Shown here: positions 41,901 to 50,128 of the stretch, one piece after another | Layout: each line of letters begins with the position of its first letter | How positions within the stretch are numbered: the stretch's first letter is position 1 | DNA from: Pseudomonas sp. CROZ-RG-20F-R04-15 | GTDB taxonomy: Bacteria; Pseudomonadota; Gammaproteobacteria; Pseudomonadales; Pseudomonadaceae | DNA length: 64,000 nucleotides | Reading direction: 5' to 3' | Assembly: GCF_022662375.1 (NCBI RefSeq) | Contig: NZ_JAKNQL010000005.1 | Span: 248,001-312,000 of the forward strand | The notes under the pieces: generated by a model | Seen by the model: only the letters and a program-made list of their open reading frames with translations | What the model was told of the DNA's origin: nothing | The model's database searches: none | Made by a program: the position numbers and the translations under genes

Positions 41901-42523
41901 AGGCTGATCCCGACATCGAAGACGATGCTGCGACCGAGGTTGCTGCGCAGAAAATCCGGCGCGTCCGGGTGGGCGAACAGCACGCGGGCGAAGGTCGGGC
42001 CGACGAGCGACAGCGAGCGCCAGCCCTGACGCAGGTATTCGGTGGGCGGGGGGAAATGGCTGTTCAAATCCAGTACTTCTCGTTTGAGGCTGGCGAAGGC
42101 GATGATGTCCAGTTCGCCGAGATCCATGCCGCGTTCTTTGTAGTTGTGGGCTTTTTTGCGCAGGGTCGGCGCCAGTCGCAGCAGGAATTCATTAGCCGGG
42201 ATTCGTTTGGGCTTGGCTTCGCGGCGGACCAGTTGGCTGAGGGAAAAGGCGCTGCGCCGCCGCTGCAATTCATCACGCCACTCATCGTTGAGTCGGCGCC
42301 CCTCATCGAGAACGAAGAACACTTCGAAATTGGCATCCCGAAACAAAACGTCCGGCGGTTCGCCAGCGGGCGCGAATTCGTCGGCGCGGTAGGGAATGTT
42401 CAGGCCTTGCAGCAGGCGCTGACAGACCCAACGCTCACGCTCCCATTTGCGGGCATTGGACAGAAAGGCGTTGGCCTGCTCGGCCGCGATGGTCAGCAGG
42501 CGTAAATAATCTGAGTCATCCAT
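41897..42523 (-). CDS. DUF1780-type protein
   Basis: 208 aa from ATG 42523 (MDDSDYLRLLTIAAEQANAF). DUF1780 family, from memory; function unknown. Soluble and acidic. Overlaps the MOSC gene start by 4 nt. Confidence 0.82.
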   Translation of the reverse strand: MDDSDYLRLLTIAAEQANAFLSNARKWERERWVCQRLLQGLNIPYRADEFAPAGEPPDVLFRDANFEVFFVLDEGRRLNDEWRDELQRRRSAFSLSQLVRREAKPKRIPANEFLLRLAPTLRKKAHNYKERGMDLGELDIIAFASLKREVLDLNSHFPPPTEYLRQGWRSLSLVGPTFARVLFAHPDAPDFLRSNLGRSIVFDVGISL

Positions 42524-42638
42524 AGGCCCAAGCTTAGCGTTCAAATGCGACAAACAGATAGCTTTGCATCAGCTGATGCGTTGCGGGCGGCGGTGTAGAC
42601 TGCCACAAAGGACGTAAAGCCATGGATAAAGTGAGGGA

Positions 42639-43331
42639 ATGATGATCGGTGCCGAACTGTTGTCCTCGGCGAGCCTGACGCTCGGCTGGCTGATTTATCT
42701 GCCGGTGCTGCTCTGGGCGATTACGCGCGCGCCGTGGGTCGAGTTGTTCAGCGACAGCCGGCGTCAGCATCTGTTGTTCGGCACGGTATTCGCGCTATTT
42801 CTGTTGTGGCTGGTGCGCAGGGATTTCGACACCGGCGTGTCCTATCACTTTATCGGCATGACCGCCGTGACATTGCTGCTGGATTGGCCGCTGGCAATTG
42901 TCGGTGGCCTGGTCGCACAGATCGGCCTGGTGCTATTGGGTCGTCAGGATTTGCTGGCGGTCGGGGTCAATGGCTCGCTGCTGATCCTGTTACCGGTGTT
43001 GATCACTGAATGTGTGGCGATCCTCGTCGAGCGCGCACAGCCACGTAATCCGTTTGTTTATATCTTCTGCTCCGGATTCTTCGCTGCGGCGTTGTCCGCG
43101 CTGTTATGTCTGATCCTGAGCCTGACGCTGCTGTGGTACGACGGTCTCTTCGCCATGCCGGAATGGCTGGAAGACTTCATCGGGTATCTGTGGCTGCTGC
43201 TGTTTCCCGAGGCGTTCATCAACGGCATGGTCGTCAGCGCACTGGTGGTGTTCTGCCCGGAATGGCTGGAGACATTCAATCGCACGCGTTACCTTGCGGC
43301 GCCGTGGAAGGACGACGATCCCAAGTCTTGA
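42639..43331 (+). CDS. CbiM-like membrane protein (energy-coupling factor permease family)
   Basis: 230 aa with about six membrane segments covering nearly all of the first 205 residues. PGAP-type naming places this group with energy-coupling factor permeases (CbiM-like), but no partner ATPase or EcfT gene is next to it, so its transport function is unproven. Start ATG at 42639 or 42642. Confidence 0.7.
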   Translation: MMIGAELLSSASLTLGWLIYLPVLLWAITRAPWVELFSDSRRQHLLFGTVFALFLLWLVRRDFDTGVSYHFIGMTAVTLLLDWPLAIVGGLVAQIGLVLLGRQDLLAVGVNGSLLILLPVLITECVAILVERAQPRNPFVYIFCSGFFAAALSALLCLILSLTLLWYDGLFAMPEWLEDFIGYLWLLLFPEAFINGMVVSALVVFCPEWLETFNRTRYLAAPWKDDDPKS

Positions 43332-43396
43332 TCCATATCAAACCCGCCATGCGCGGGAAATTTCATGCTCGCGCAAATCCCTTCAGGAGCAGCGGC

Positions 43397-43612
43397 ATGA
43401 GTGTGTACGAGTGGGCAAGGCAGGAGACCCGGCAGAGTCTGGACATGGCGCAGGAGGTGGGCTTTGACCCGGGTTTGAGTTTGCGCGCCTTGCTCAGTGC
43501 GGTGGTGCAGCAGAGCAAGGCCGTGCGCAACGCCGAAGACCTGGCCGACGAGTTGCGCTTTCTGGCGGAAAACCTCGACGACGATCAGGACTACGGTTTT
43601 ATGCGGCCCTGA
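43397..43612 (+). CDS. Small conserved protein of unknown function (71 aa)
   Basis: 71-aa acidic, helical, no signal peptide, begins MSVYEWARQETRQSLDMAQ. AGGAGC ribosome binding site 8 nt upstream. Convergent with yacG; 6 nt between stops. I recognise no domain. Possibly in one transcript with the CbiM-like gene (65 nt apart). Confidence 0.7.
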   Translation: MSVYEWARQETRQSLDMAQEVGFDPGLSLRALLSAVVQQSKAVRNAEDLADELRFLAENLDDDQDYGFMRP

Positions 43613-43618
43613 TCGAGA

Positions 43619-43819
43619 TCAGTGACGCGGATCGAAGTCGCCGGAAAACAGTTCGTCCTCGGCATCCGGTGCGACCGGAATCTTGTGTTCTTCCGACGCC
43701 CAGGCGCCGAGGTCGATCAGCTTGCAGCGATCAGAGCAGAACGGCCGAAACTTGTTTTCGGGGATGAATTCCACGGGGGCGCCGCAGGTCGGGCATTCAA
43801 CGGTGGGAATCTGGCTCAT
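43619..43819 (-). CDS. yacG: DNA gyrase inhibitor YacG
   Basis: 66 aa with a Cys4 zinc site (CPTC at ~9-12; CSDRC at ~28-32). Known to bind GyrB and inhibit supercoiling. The start overlaps the coaE stop (ATGA), so translation is coupled to coaE-pilD. Normal length. Confidence 0.94.
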   Translation of the reverse strand: MSQIPTVECPTCGAPVEFIPENKFRPFCSDRCKLIDLGAWASEEHKIPVAPDAEDELFSGDFDPRH

Positions 43820-44439
43820 GCTTGGCCTCCGGATAAAGTCAGGTAAAAGTGATGCAGACGCTCGACTTCGCTGTGCAACCAGGCGAGGTCGCGGTCATTG
43901 ACCACCACGTCGTCGGCACGGCTCACGCGGTCTTCGCGGCTCGACTGGGCCTTGAGAATCGCCTGAACCTGCTGCTCACTGGTCTGGTCACGCTGCAAGG
44001 TGCGTTCGATCTGCAGTTGTTGCGGAGCGTCGATGACTAGAATGCGTTGGGTCATCGCGTATTGCCCGGATTCGATCAACAGCGGCGAAACCAGAATCGA
44101 GTAAGGCGATTTTGCCAGCGCCAGGTGATGCGCGATTTCCTCGGCGATCAACGGATGCAGCAGTGCTTCGAGCCAGCGCCGTTGCTCCGGCACTTCAAAG
44201 ATCAGTTTGCGCAGGGCGGCGCGATCCAGCGTGCCATCGGCCAGCAGTACGCCGGGGCCGAAATGTTCGGCAATCTTTGCCAGCGCCGGACGCCCCGGCT
44301 CAACCACCCAGCGCGCCGCGTGATCGGCATCCACCACGTGGATACCCAGGTCGATGAAGTGCTGGGCCGCCGCGCTTTTGCCGCTGCCGATGCCGCCGGT
44401 GAGGCCGAGAATCCAGGGTTTTTCCACAGGGGTATTCAT
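43816..44439 (-). CDS. coaE: Dephospho-CoA kinase
   Basis: 207 aa from ATG 44439 (a longer frame upstream is shadow of pilD). P-loop [13 protein letters not shown] (~12-24) and the CoaE lid motifs. Last step of CoA synthesis. Lies between pilD and yacG with 4-nt overlaps on both sides. Confidence 0.94.
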   Translation of the reverse strand: MNTPVEKPWILGLTGGIGSGKSAAAQHFIDLGIHVVDADHAARWVVEPGRPALAKIAEHFGPGVLLADGTLDRAALRKLIFEVPEQRRWLEALLHPLIAEEIAHHLALAKSPYSILVSPLLIESGQYAMTQRILVIDAPQQLQIERTLQRDQTSEQQVQAILKAQSSREDRVSRADDVVVNDRDLAWLHSEVERLHHFYLTLSGGQA

Positions 44440-45308
44440 TTCAAACCGACAGACTGCCAATAGAAGGCGGTTATTTGACCACCCCAGAGCAACGCAATCC
44501 AGCCGGCAATTGCCAGATAGGGGCCGAATGGGATCGGCGTCGAGGTTTTCTGCTCGCGCAAGCGCAGCAAAACCACTCCGATAATGGCGCCGACCAGTGA
44601 TGACAACAGAATGGTCAGCGGCAGAATCTGCCAGCCGCCCCATGCCCCCAGCAGCGCCAACAGCTTGAAATCACCGTGGCCGATGCCGTCCTTGCCGGTC
44701 AGAAGCTTGAACAGCCAGAACACTGACCACAGCGCCAGATAACCGGCCACCGCGCCCCACAGTGCATCGTGCAACGGTACGAACACGCCAAAGCTGTTGG
44801 CGATCAACCCCAGCCACAGCAGCGGCAGCACCAGCACATCGGGCAATAGTTGATGCTCGGTGTCGATCAGGCTCATCGCCAGCAACCCCCAGGTGAGGAC
44901 GATCAGCAGGCACGCCGGCCAGCCAAACCCGAGATGCCAGGCGATGAAGGCCGAGAGCAAGCCGCAGGCCAGCTCGGTCAGCGGATAACGTTTGCTGATC
45001 GGCGCGGTACATGCTGAACAACGCCCGCGCAGGCACAGATAGCTGAGCAGCGGAATATTTTCCCACGGGCGGATCCGGTGGGCGCAATGCGGGCATTCGG
45101 AGTGCGGCAGCATCAGGTTGTAGGTCGGTTGCGGCGCTTCGCCGGGCAAACCGAGCACATCATGGGCCTGCTGGCGCCAGTCGCGTTCGAGCATTTTCGG
45201 CAGGCGCCAGATCAGCACGTTGAGGAAGCTGCCGACCACCAGACCGAGCAACAGGGCGGTGAAGACAAAGGCCAGCGGGTACAGGGCAAACAGTTCGTCG
45301 ATAGGCAT
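44436..45308 (-). CDS. pilD: Prepilin peptidase PilD
   Basis: 290 aa, about eight membrane segments. N-terminal cytoplasmic zinc-binding cysteines (CPHC and CSAC) and the aspartates of the GxGDxKL-type active site (GHGDFKLL). Cleaves and N-methylates PilA and the minor pilins here. 1 nt from pilC, overlaps coaE. Confidence 0.95.
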   Translation of the reverse strand: MPIDELFALYPLAFVFTALLLGLVVGSFLNVLIWRLPKMLERDWRQQAHDVLGLPGEAPQPTYNLMLPHSECPHCAHRIRPWENIPLLSYLCLRGRCSACTAPISKRYPLTELACGLLSAFIAWHLGFGWPACLLIVLTWGLLAMSLIDTEHQLLPDVLVLPLLWLGLIANSFGVFVPLHDALWGAVAGYLALWSVFWLFKLLTGKDGIGHGDFKLLALLGAWGGWQILPLTILLSSLVGAIIGVVLLRLREQKTSTPIPFGPYLAIAGWIALLWGGQITAFYWQSVGLK

Positions 45309-45309
45309 G

Positions 45310-46527
45310 TCAGATCGCTGAGCCGAGTTGGAAAATCGGCAGGTACATGGCCACCACCAGCCCGCCGACGATCACCCCCAGCACGACCATGATGAACGGC
45401 TCCATGAGGCTGGTGAGATTGTCGACCATGTTATCCACTTCCTCCTCGTAAAACCCCGCGACCTTGTCGAGCATTTCGTCCAGCGCGCCGGACTCTTCGC
45501 CAATCGCCGTCATCTGCACGGCCATGTTGGGGAAGACCCCGGTGCTGCGCATCGAGAAATTCAGCTGCATGCCGGTGGAGACGTCCTGGCGAATGCGCAG
45601 CACCGCGCGCTTGAACACAACGTTGCCTGTGGCGCCGGCCACCGAGTCGAGCGCTTCCACCAGCGGCACACCGGCGGCGAAAGTAGTGGAAAGGGTTCGG
45701 GCAAATCGCGCCACGGCGGACTTGTACATCAGGGTGCCCACCAATGGCAGTTTCAACAGCCAGGTGTCTTTGCGATCGCGCAATGCCTGAGACGTTTTCA
45801 GTGCATGGCGAGTGCCGAAAATCGCCGCGACCAGCGCGCCGAGAATCGCCCACCACCATTGCTGCATGAATTCCGAAAGGCTGATCACCATCAGGGTAAA
45901 GGCCGGTAACTCTGCACCGAACCCCGAGAATACCGACTGGAATTGCGGCACCACTTTAACCAGCAGAATTCCGGTCACAACCGCTGCGACCAGCACCACG
46001 GCGGAGGGGTAAGTCATGGCTTTCTTGATCTTGGCCTTGAGCCGTTCGCTTTTTTCCTTATAAGTTGCGACCCGTTCGAGCAAGGTGTCGAGCGCGCCGG
46101 ACTGCTCGCCGGCATCGACCAGGTTGCAATACAACTCGTCGAAATACTGCGGCTTCTTGCGCAGGGCTGTGGCGAAGCTGTTACCGGCCGCGACCTCCTG
46201 TTTGACCTCGTCGACCAGCTTGCGCATGGCCGGGTTTTCAAAGCCTTCGCCGATGATGTCGAACGACTGCAACAGCGGCACGCCGGCCTTCATCATGGTC
46301 GCCATCTGCCGGGTGAACAGGGCAATGTCCTGGGCCTTGATGCGTTTGCCCAAGCTCAACAACGAGGTGGATTTTTTGCGCACCTTGCCGGGATTGATCC
46401 CCTGTTTGCGCAGTTGTGCCTTGATCAGCGCCGGGTTCTGCCCGCTCAGCTCGCCGGTGACTTTGCTGCCTTTCCTGTCCGTACCTTCCCAAGCGTAGAT
46501 ACTGATTTTCGCTGCCTTGACCGCCAT
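45310..46527 (-). CDS. pilC: Type IV pilus platform protein PilC
   Basis: 405 aa, two T2SSF domains (residues ~70-195 and ~275-395) and three membrane segments (~175, ~225, ~380). Inner-membrane platform coupling PilB to the pilus. Length normal. 2 nt downstream of pilB stop. Confidence 0.95.
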   Translation of the reverse strand: MAVKAAKISIYAWEGTDRKGSKVTGELSGQNPALIKAQLRKQGINPGKVRKKSTSLLSLGKRIKAQDIALFTRQMATMMKAGVPLLQSFDIIGEGFENPAMRKLVDEVKQEVAAGNSFATALRKKPQYFDELYCNLVDAGEQSGALDTLLERVATYKEKSERLKAKIKKAMTYPSAVVLVAAVVTGILLVKVVPQFQSVFSGFGAELPAFTLMVISLSEFMQQWWWAILGALVAAIFGTRHALKTSQALRDRKDTWLLKLPLVGTLMYKSAVARFARTLSTTFAAGVPLVEALDSVAGATGNVVFKRAVLRIRQDVSTGMQLNFSMRSTGVFPNMAVQMTAIGEESGALDEMLDKVAGFYEEEVDNMVDNLTSLMEPFIMVVLGVIVGGLVVAMYLPIFQLGSAI

Positions 46528-46529
46528 GT

Positions 46530-48230
46530 TCAGTCCTTGGTGACCCGATTGATTTCTTCAAGGCTGGTGATGCCTTGCATGGCCTTGTGCAGCCCTGAGG
46601 TGCGCAGGTCGTCGAAGCCGTCGCGGCGCATTTGAATGTCGATTTCCAGCGAGTTGCCTTCGGCCATGATCAAACGTTGCAACTCCGGTGTGTTTTTCAC
46701 CACTTCATAAATCCCCACGCGTCCCTTGTAACCGCTGTTGCAGTGATCGCAACCGACCGGCTCGTAGATCGTGAAATGGCCGATGCGTTCCTCGGGGAAA
46801 CCTTCCTTGATCAGGGTTTCGCGTGGGATCTCGATGGGTTTCTTGCAATGGCTGCAGAGCTTGCGCGCCAGACGCTGAGCGATGATCAGGCTGACCGATG
46901 TGGCGATGTTGAAACCGGGAATGCCCATGTTGTGCAGGCGGGTCAGGGTTTCCGCAGCGCTATTGGTGTGCAGGGTCGAGAGCACCAGGTGGCCGGTCTG
47001 CGCCGCCTTGATCGCAATCTCGGCGGTTTCCAGATCGCGGATCTCGCCGACCATGATCACGTCCGGGTCCTGCCGTAGAAACGAGCGCAGCGCCTGGGCA
47101 AAGTCGAGGCCCTGTTTGGGATTGACGTTGACCTGGTTGATGCCTTCCATGTTGATCTCCACCGGATCTTCGGCGGTGGAAATGTTGATGTCGACGGTGT
47201 TGAGGATATTCAGGCCGGTGTACAGAGACACGGTTTTCCCCGAGCCGGTGGGGCCAGTGACCAGAATCATGCCTTGAGGCTGCTTGAGCGCGGCCATGTA
47301 CAAGTCTTTCTGCACCGGCTCGTAGCCGAGCGCGTCGATGCCGATCTGTGCGCTGGACGGGTCGAGAATCCGGATCACCACTTTTTCGCCCCACAGGGTC
47401 GGCAGCGTGTTGACCCGAAAATCGATCGACTTGCTCTTCGACAGGCGCATTTTGATCCGCCCGTCCTGCGGCTTGCGTCGTTCCGAGATGTCGAGGCTGG
47501 CCATGACTTTCAGGCGTGCGGCGATGCGCCCGGCCAGTTGAATCGGTGGCTTGGCCACTTCGCGCAGGATGCCGTCGGTGCGCACCCGTACCCGGTAGTT
47601 CTTCTCGTAGGGTTCGAAGTGCAGGTCGGAAGAGCCGCTCTTGATCGCGTCGAGCAGCATCTTGTGGACGAAGCGCACCACGGGTGCATCGTCAGCGTCG
47701 AGGCCAGCGATGGCGTCCTGTTTGTTGTCGTCGATGGATTCGACATCGAGGCCGTCGAGGTCGACATCGGCCATGTCCTCCAGACCACTGGCGTGGGTGT
47801 CGAAGAACTTTTCGATGGCATCGCTGAGCTTGTCGTCCTCGACCAGAATGGCTTCGGTGCTCAGTCCGGTGCTGAACTGAATGTCGTTGATCGCTTGATG
47901 ATTGCTCGGATCGGAAATCCCCACGAACAGCTTGTTGCCCCGCCGCCACAAGGGCAGGGCGTGATGCTGACGGACCAGTTTTTCGCTGACCAGCCCTTTG
48001 GGCTGGGTTTCCTTGTCGAGGCAATTGAGATCAAGGAACGCCATGCCGAAATGCTCGCTGGCGATCTCGGCCACTTGCCAGCTCTTGACCAGTTTGTTCT
48101 GCACCAGATAGCTGACCAGTGACAGGCGATTGCGCTGGGCCTGTTGCCAGGCTTGCTGGGCGCTTTTTTCTGTCAGCAACTCGGCCTGCACCAATTGCTT
48201 GGCCAGACCGCTCAGAGCGATGTCATTCAT
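46530..48230 (-). CDS. pilB: Type IV pilus assembly ATPase PilB
   Basis: 566 aa, GSPII_E/PilB family: N-terminal MshEN domains (1-~150), Walker A GPTGSGKTVSLY (~323-334), Walker B GEIRDLETAEIA, and a tetracysteine zinc site (CSHC ~458, CDHC ~495). Extends the pilus by ATP hydrolysis. Divergent from pilA. The retraction ATPase genes are not in the window. Confidence 0.95.
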   Translation of the reverse strand: MNDIALSGLAKQLVQAELLTEKSAQQAWQQAQRNRLSLVSYLVQNKLVKSWQVAEIASEHFGMAFLDLNCLDKETQPKGLVSEKLVRQHHALPLWRRGNKLFVGISDPSNHQAINDIQFSTGLSTEAILVEDDKLSDAIEKFFDTHASGLEDMADVDLDGLDVESIDDNKQDAIAGLDADDAPVVRFVHKMLLDAIKSGSSDLHFEPYEKNYRVRVRTDGILREVAKPPIQLAGRIAARLKVMASLDISERRKPQDGRIKMRLSKSKSIDFRVNTLPTLWGEKVVIRILDPSSAQIGIDALGYEPVQKDLYMAALKQPQGMILVTGPTGSGKTVSLYTGLNILNTVDINISTAEDPVEINMEGINQVNVNPKQGLDFAQALRSFLRQDPDVIMVGEIRDLETAEIAIKAAQTGHLVLSTLHTNSAAETLTRLHNMGIPGFNIATSVSLIIAQRLARKLCSHCKKPIEIPRETLIKEGFPEERIGHFTIYEPVGCDHCNSGYKGRVGIYEVVKNTPELQRLIMAEGNSLEIDIQMRRDGFDDLRTSGLHKAMQGITSLEEINRVTKD

Positions 48231-48273
48231 GGGGATTCCGCACGCTTGCAGTTCATGACTTATAGCCTAGTCA

Positions 48274-48320
48274 AGTGACAGCGCCAAACACGGCGGGTAC
48301 AGGTGACAAAAAGTGTCAGA
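48274..48320 (+). promoter_or_regulatory. Possible PilR-binding region upstream of pilA
   Basis: It contains CTGTC (reverse strand, 48277-48281), GTGTC (48313-48317) and the inverted repeat TGACA-N5-TGTCA. PilR sites with (C/G)TGTC are known upstream of P. aeruginosa pilA (from memory). These lie roughly 75-115 nt upstream of the -24 element. Motifs are short, so this is a suggestion. Confidence 0.4.
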
Positions 48321-48390
48321 TAGTGCGGTTGCGGGTTGTAGGAAATGGCGTTGTAGAGGGGACGCGCCCAACGGACGGGGCTTGGAGGCG

Positions 48391-48407
48391 TTGGCATGGC
48401 CTATGCT
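48391..48407 (+). promoter_or_regulatory. Sigma-54 promoter of pilA
   Basis: TTGGCATGGCCTATGCT agrees with the sigma-54 consensus (YTGGCACGRNNNTTGCW) at all but two positions; GG and GC lie exactly 12 nt apart. Start point would be about 48418, 38 nt before the pilA ATG. pilA control by sigma-54 and PilR is known. Confidence 0.85.
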
Positions 48408-48455
48408 GCGTCCCTTGCAGATCATGAGATTTCGACTCATGCATGGAGCGTGTCT

Positions 48456-48893
48456 ATGAAAAAACAACAAGGTTTTACTCTGATCGAACTGTTGATCGTG
48501 GTGGCGATCATCGGGATTCTGGCGACTATCGCCCTGCCGCAGTATTCCAAGTATCAGGCGCGGTCGAAGGTGACGGCGGGGCTGGCGGAAATCAGTGCGA
48601 TGAAGGTGCCGTTCGAGGACACCATTAACCAAGGTACCGCTCCGGATATAACCACCGTAAATGGCGGTACAACCACCACCTCCAACTGTACGGTGGCGGT
48701 TACAGGCACGGCGGCGACGGGTGCGGGCACCATCAGCTGCACGTTGCTCAACGCTCCGGGACCGGTACTGGGCAAAACCATCACGCTCACTCGTTCGGGC
48801 GCTGCTACTGGTAGTACCTCTGGTGTGTGGACCTGTGGCACTACTGTCAACGCGGATTATTCGCCAAAAGGCTGTACCGCCAGCGGTACGTGA
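48456..48893 (+). CDS. pilA: Type IV major pilin PilA
   Basis: 145 aa. Leader MKKQQG-FTLIELLIVVAIIGILATIALPQYSKYQ, Glu at +5, long hydrophobic helix. The globular domain is rich in Thr, Ala and Gly and has four cysteines (78, 95, 127, 140), so two disulphides are possible instead of the single D-loop pair. Divergent from pilBCD; terminator follows, and there is no tfpO-like gene behind it. Confidence 0.93.
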   Translation: MKKQQGFTLIELLIVVAIIGILATIALPQYSKYQARSKVTAGLAEISAMKVPFEDTINQGTAPDITTVNGGTTTTSNCTVAVTGTAATGAGTISCTLLNAPGPVLGKTITLTRSGAATGSTSGVWTCGTTVNADYSPKGCTASGT

Positions 48894-48913
48894 TTGCTAG
48901 CGTGTGACGACCG

Positions 48914-48939
48914 AATGCCCTGCCACGCAGGGCATTTTT
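48914..48939 (+). terminator. Intrinsic terminator of pilA
   Basis: AATGCCCTGC pairs with GCAGGGCATT around CAC, then T5. 21 nt after the pilA stop. Confidence 0.87.
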
Positions 48940-49029
48940 CGTTACTAGGTGAAAATAAAAGTATCAATAATTTCAGCAGCTTATGAACTTTTTAAAAAGC
49001 CGCAACTTGCATGTGAAAATTGCACAAGT

Positions 49030-49044
49030 CATGCATTTTGCATG
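49030..49044. promoter_or_regulatory. Palindrome upstream of a sigma-54-like promoter (possible activator site)
   Basis: CATGCA-TTT-TGCATG, a perfect 6-bp inverted repeat, surrounded by further TTGCA repeats at 49007-49026 in an AT-rich stretch. It lies about 64 nt upstream of the sigma-54-like promoter of the BON-domain gene. A near-match to the IHF consensus (TATCAATAATTTC, 48962-48974) is further upstream. Confidence 0.4.
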
Positions 49045-49107
49045 AATCCGAAAATCGCAGATTATAATAAGTCATTGTTTTTTAAGGAAATTAACAAGTC
49101 TGAAAAG

Positions 49108-49124
49108 TTGGCACAGCGTTCGCA
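49108..49124 (+). promoter_or_regulatory. Sigma-54-like promoter of the BON-domain gene
   Basis: TTGGCACAGCGTTCGCA agrees with the -24/-12 consensus at all but two positions; GG to GC spacing is 12 nt. It lies 66 nt before the BON gene start. No good -10/-35 alternative was seen. Confidence 0.65.
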
Positions 49125-49189
49125 ACTACCTTGGTAACCCTGCTGACAAGACAACCAGCAGACTTTCCAGAAAAACAGGAGTTACTCGT

Positions 49190-49546
49190 ATGAAGAAGTT
49201 CGCTATCACTGCCGCTGCTGCTACCGCGCTGACCCTGACCATGGCTTCCGGTGCATTCGCACAATCCACCCAGGCTACCCAGGCTCCAATGACTCTGGCC
49301 GCCGGTGAAATGACCAAGGCTAAAGAAACTACTTCCGATACCTGGATCACCACCAAAGTCAAAAGCGACCTGGTCACCGAAAAAGGCATTCCGGGCACCG
49401 ACATCAAAGTAGAAACCAACAAAGGTGTTGTATCGCTGTCGTCGACTGTAGCCGTTACCGAGTCTCAGAAAGCTACCGCTGTAGCGATCACCAAGAAAAT
49501 CAAAGGCGTCAAAGCGGTCTCCGCTGACGGCCTGAAAGCCGAGTAA
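49190..49546 (+). CDS. Periplasmic BON-domain protein
   Basis: 118 aa. Signal peptide (cleavage after GAFA, residue ~24), then one BON domain (DTWITTKVKSDLVTEKGIPGTDIKVETNKGVVSLSSTV). Osmotically inducible periplasmic OsmY-type family, with one BON repeat instead of two. Preceded by an AAACAGGAG ribosome binding site. AT-rich upstream region. Confidence 0.88.
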   Translation: MKKFAITAAAATALTLTMASGAFAQSTQATQAPMTLAAGEMTKAKETTSDTWITTKVKSDLVTEKGIPGTDIKVETNKGVVSLSSTVAVTESQKATAVAITKKIKGVKAVSADGLKAE

Positions 49547-49654
49547 GGCATGACTTCTCGCCTGGACCGGGAGAAGACGCGACAGACGGGCCGAGCAATA
49601 CGTCTGCCGCAACTTTAGAGTTCATGCGAACGGTCACACGGATGTGACCATTGC

Positions 49655-49690
49655 AGGCCCCGCCACTTGTGCCGGGGCCTGTTCTATTTC
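49655..49690 (+). terminator. Terminator-like hairpins after the BON-domain gene
   Basis: AGGCCCCG (49655-49662) pairs with CGGGGCCT (49673-49680) with a 10-nt loop, then GTTCTATTT. A second hairpin, GGTCACA-CGGA-TGTGACC, is just before at 49632-49649. The T run is imperfect. Confidence 0.6.
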
Positions 49691-49725
49691 AGGGACGAAA
49701 GAATCGAAGGGCACCGCAAAACAAC

Positions 49726-49814
49726 TGTGGGAGCGAGCTTGCTCGCGAAAGCGGTATGCCAGTCACAATGGATTTGACTGACCAGACGCCTTCGCGAGCA
49801 AGCTCGCTCCCACA
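49726..49814. repeat. REP hairpin pair, CTT-type
   Basis: Arms TGTGGGAGCGAGCTTGCTCG and complement; both arms carry matching T/A changes. Ends 17 nt from the stop of the DUF2845 gene. Confidence 0.92.
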
Positions 49815-49831
49815 TGGGTATGTGATTTGGA

Positions 49832-50128
49832 TCAGTTTCTGCGTTTGCTGTTGATCTGGCGCAGACGGTTGCCTTCGAAGCGCAGGTATTGGTACATGCC
49901 GTTGCTCGGGCCGTAGGTCCATTCCTCGACCTGAAACTCCTCGCGGCGATTGGCGCTGCGTTTGTAACCGAGCACATCACGACTGACCGGTTCACCGCAC
50001 TTTTGCAGGACTTCGCTGGAGCGGTCGCCAAGGCTGATCAGTTGGCTGCCGCAGCGCAGCGTATCGGACGCCGAGGCGTGACTGGCCGTGAACGTCATTG
50101 CGAGCAAGGCCAGCCACTGCAGTTTCAT
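49832..50128 (-). CDS. DUF2845-type exported protein
   Basis: 98 aa from ATG 50128 (the alternative GTG is at 50131). Signal peptide (cleavage ~ASA, residue 20). CGSQLISLGDRSSEVLQKCGEP is the DUF2845 signature with two cysteines. Function unknown. The start shares a base with the DUF748 gene stop (TGATG), so the two are translationally coupled. Confidence 0.83.
   Translation of the reverse strand: MKLQWLALLAMTFTASHASASDTLRCGSQLISLGDRSSEVLQKCGEPVSRDVLGYKRSANRREEFQVEEWTYGPSNGMYQYLRFEGNRLRQINSKRRN

Noticed and set aside
48949..49137. 62-codon frame between pilA and the BON gene, with two Cys pairs
   Set aside because: GTG start without ribosome binding site, AT-rich codons unlike neighbours, and it runs across the sigma-54-like promoter. 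Best read as regulatory DNA.
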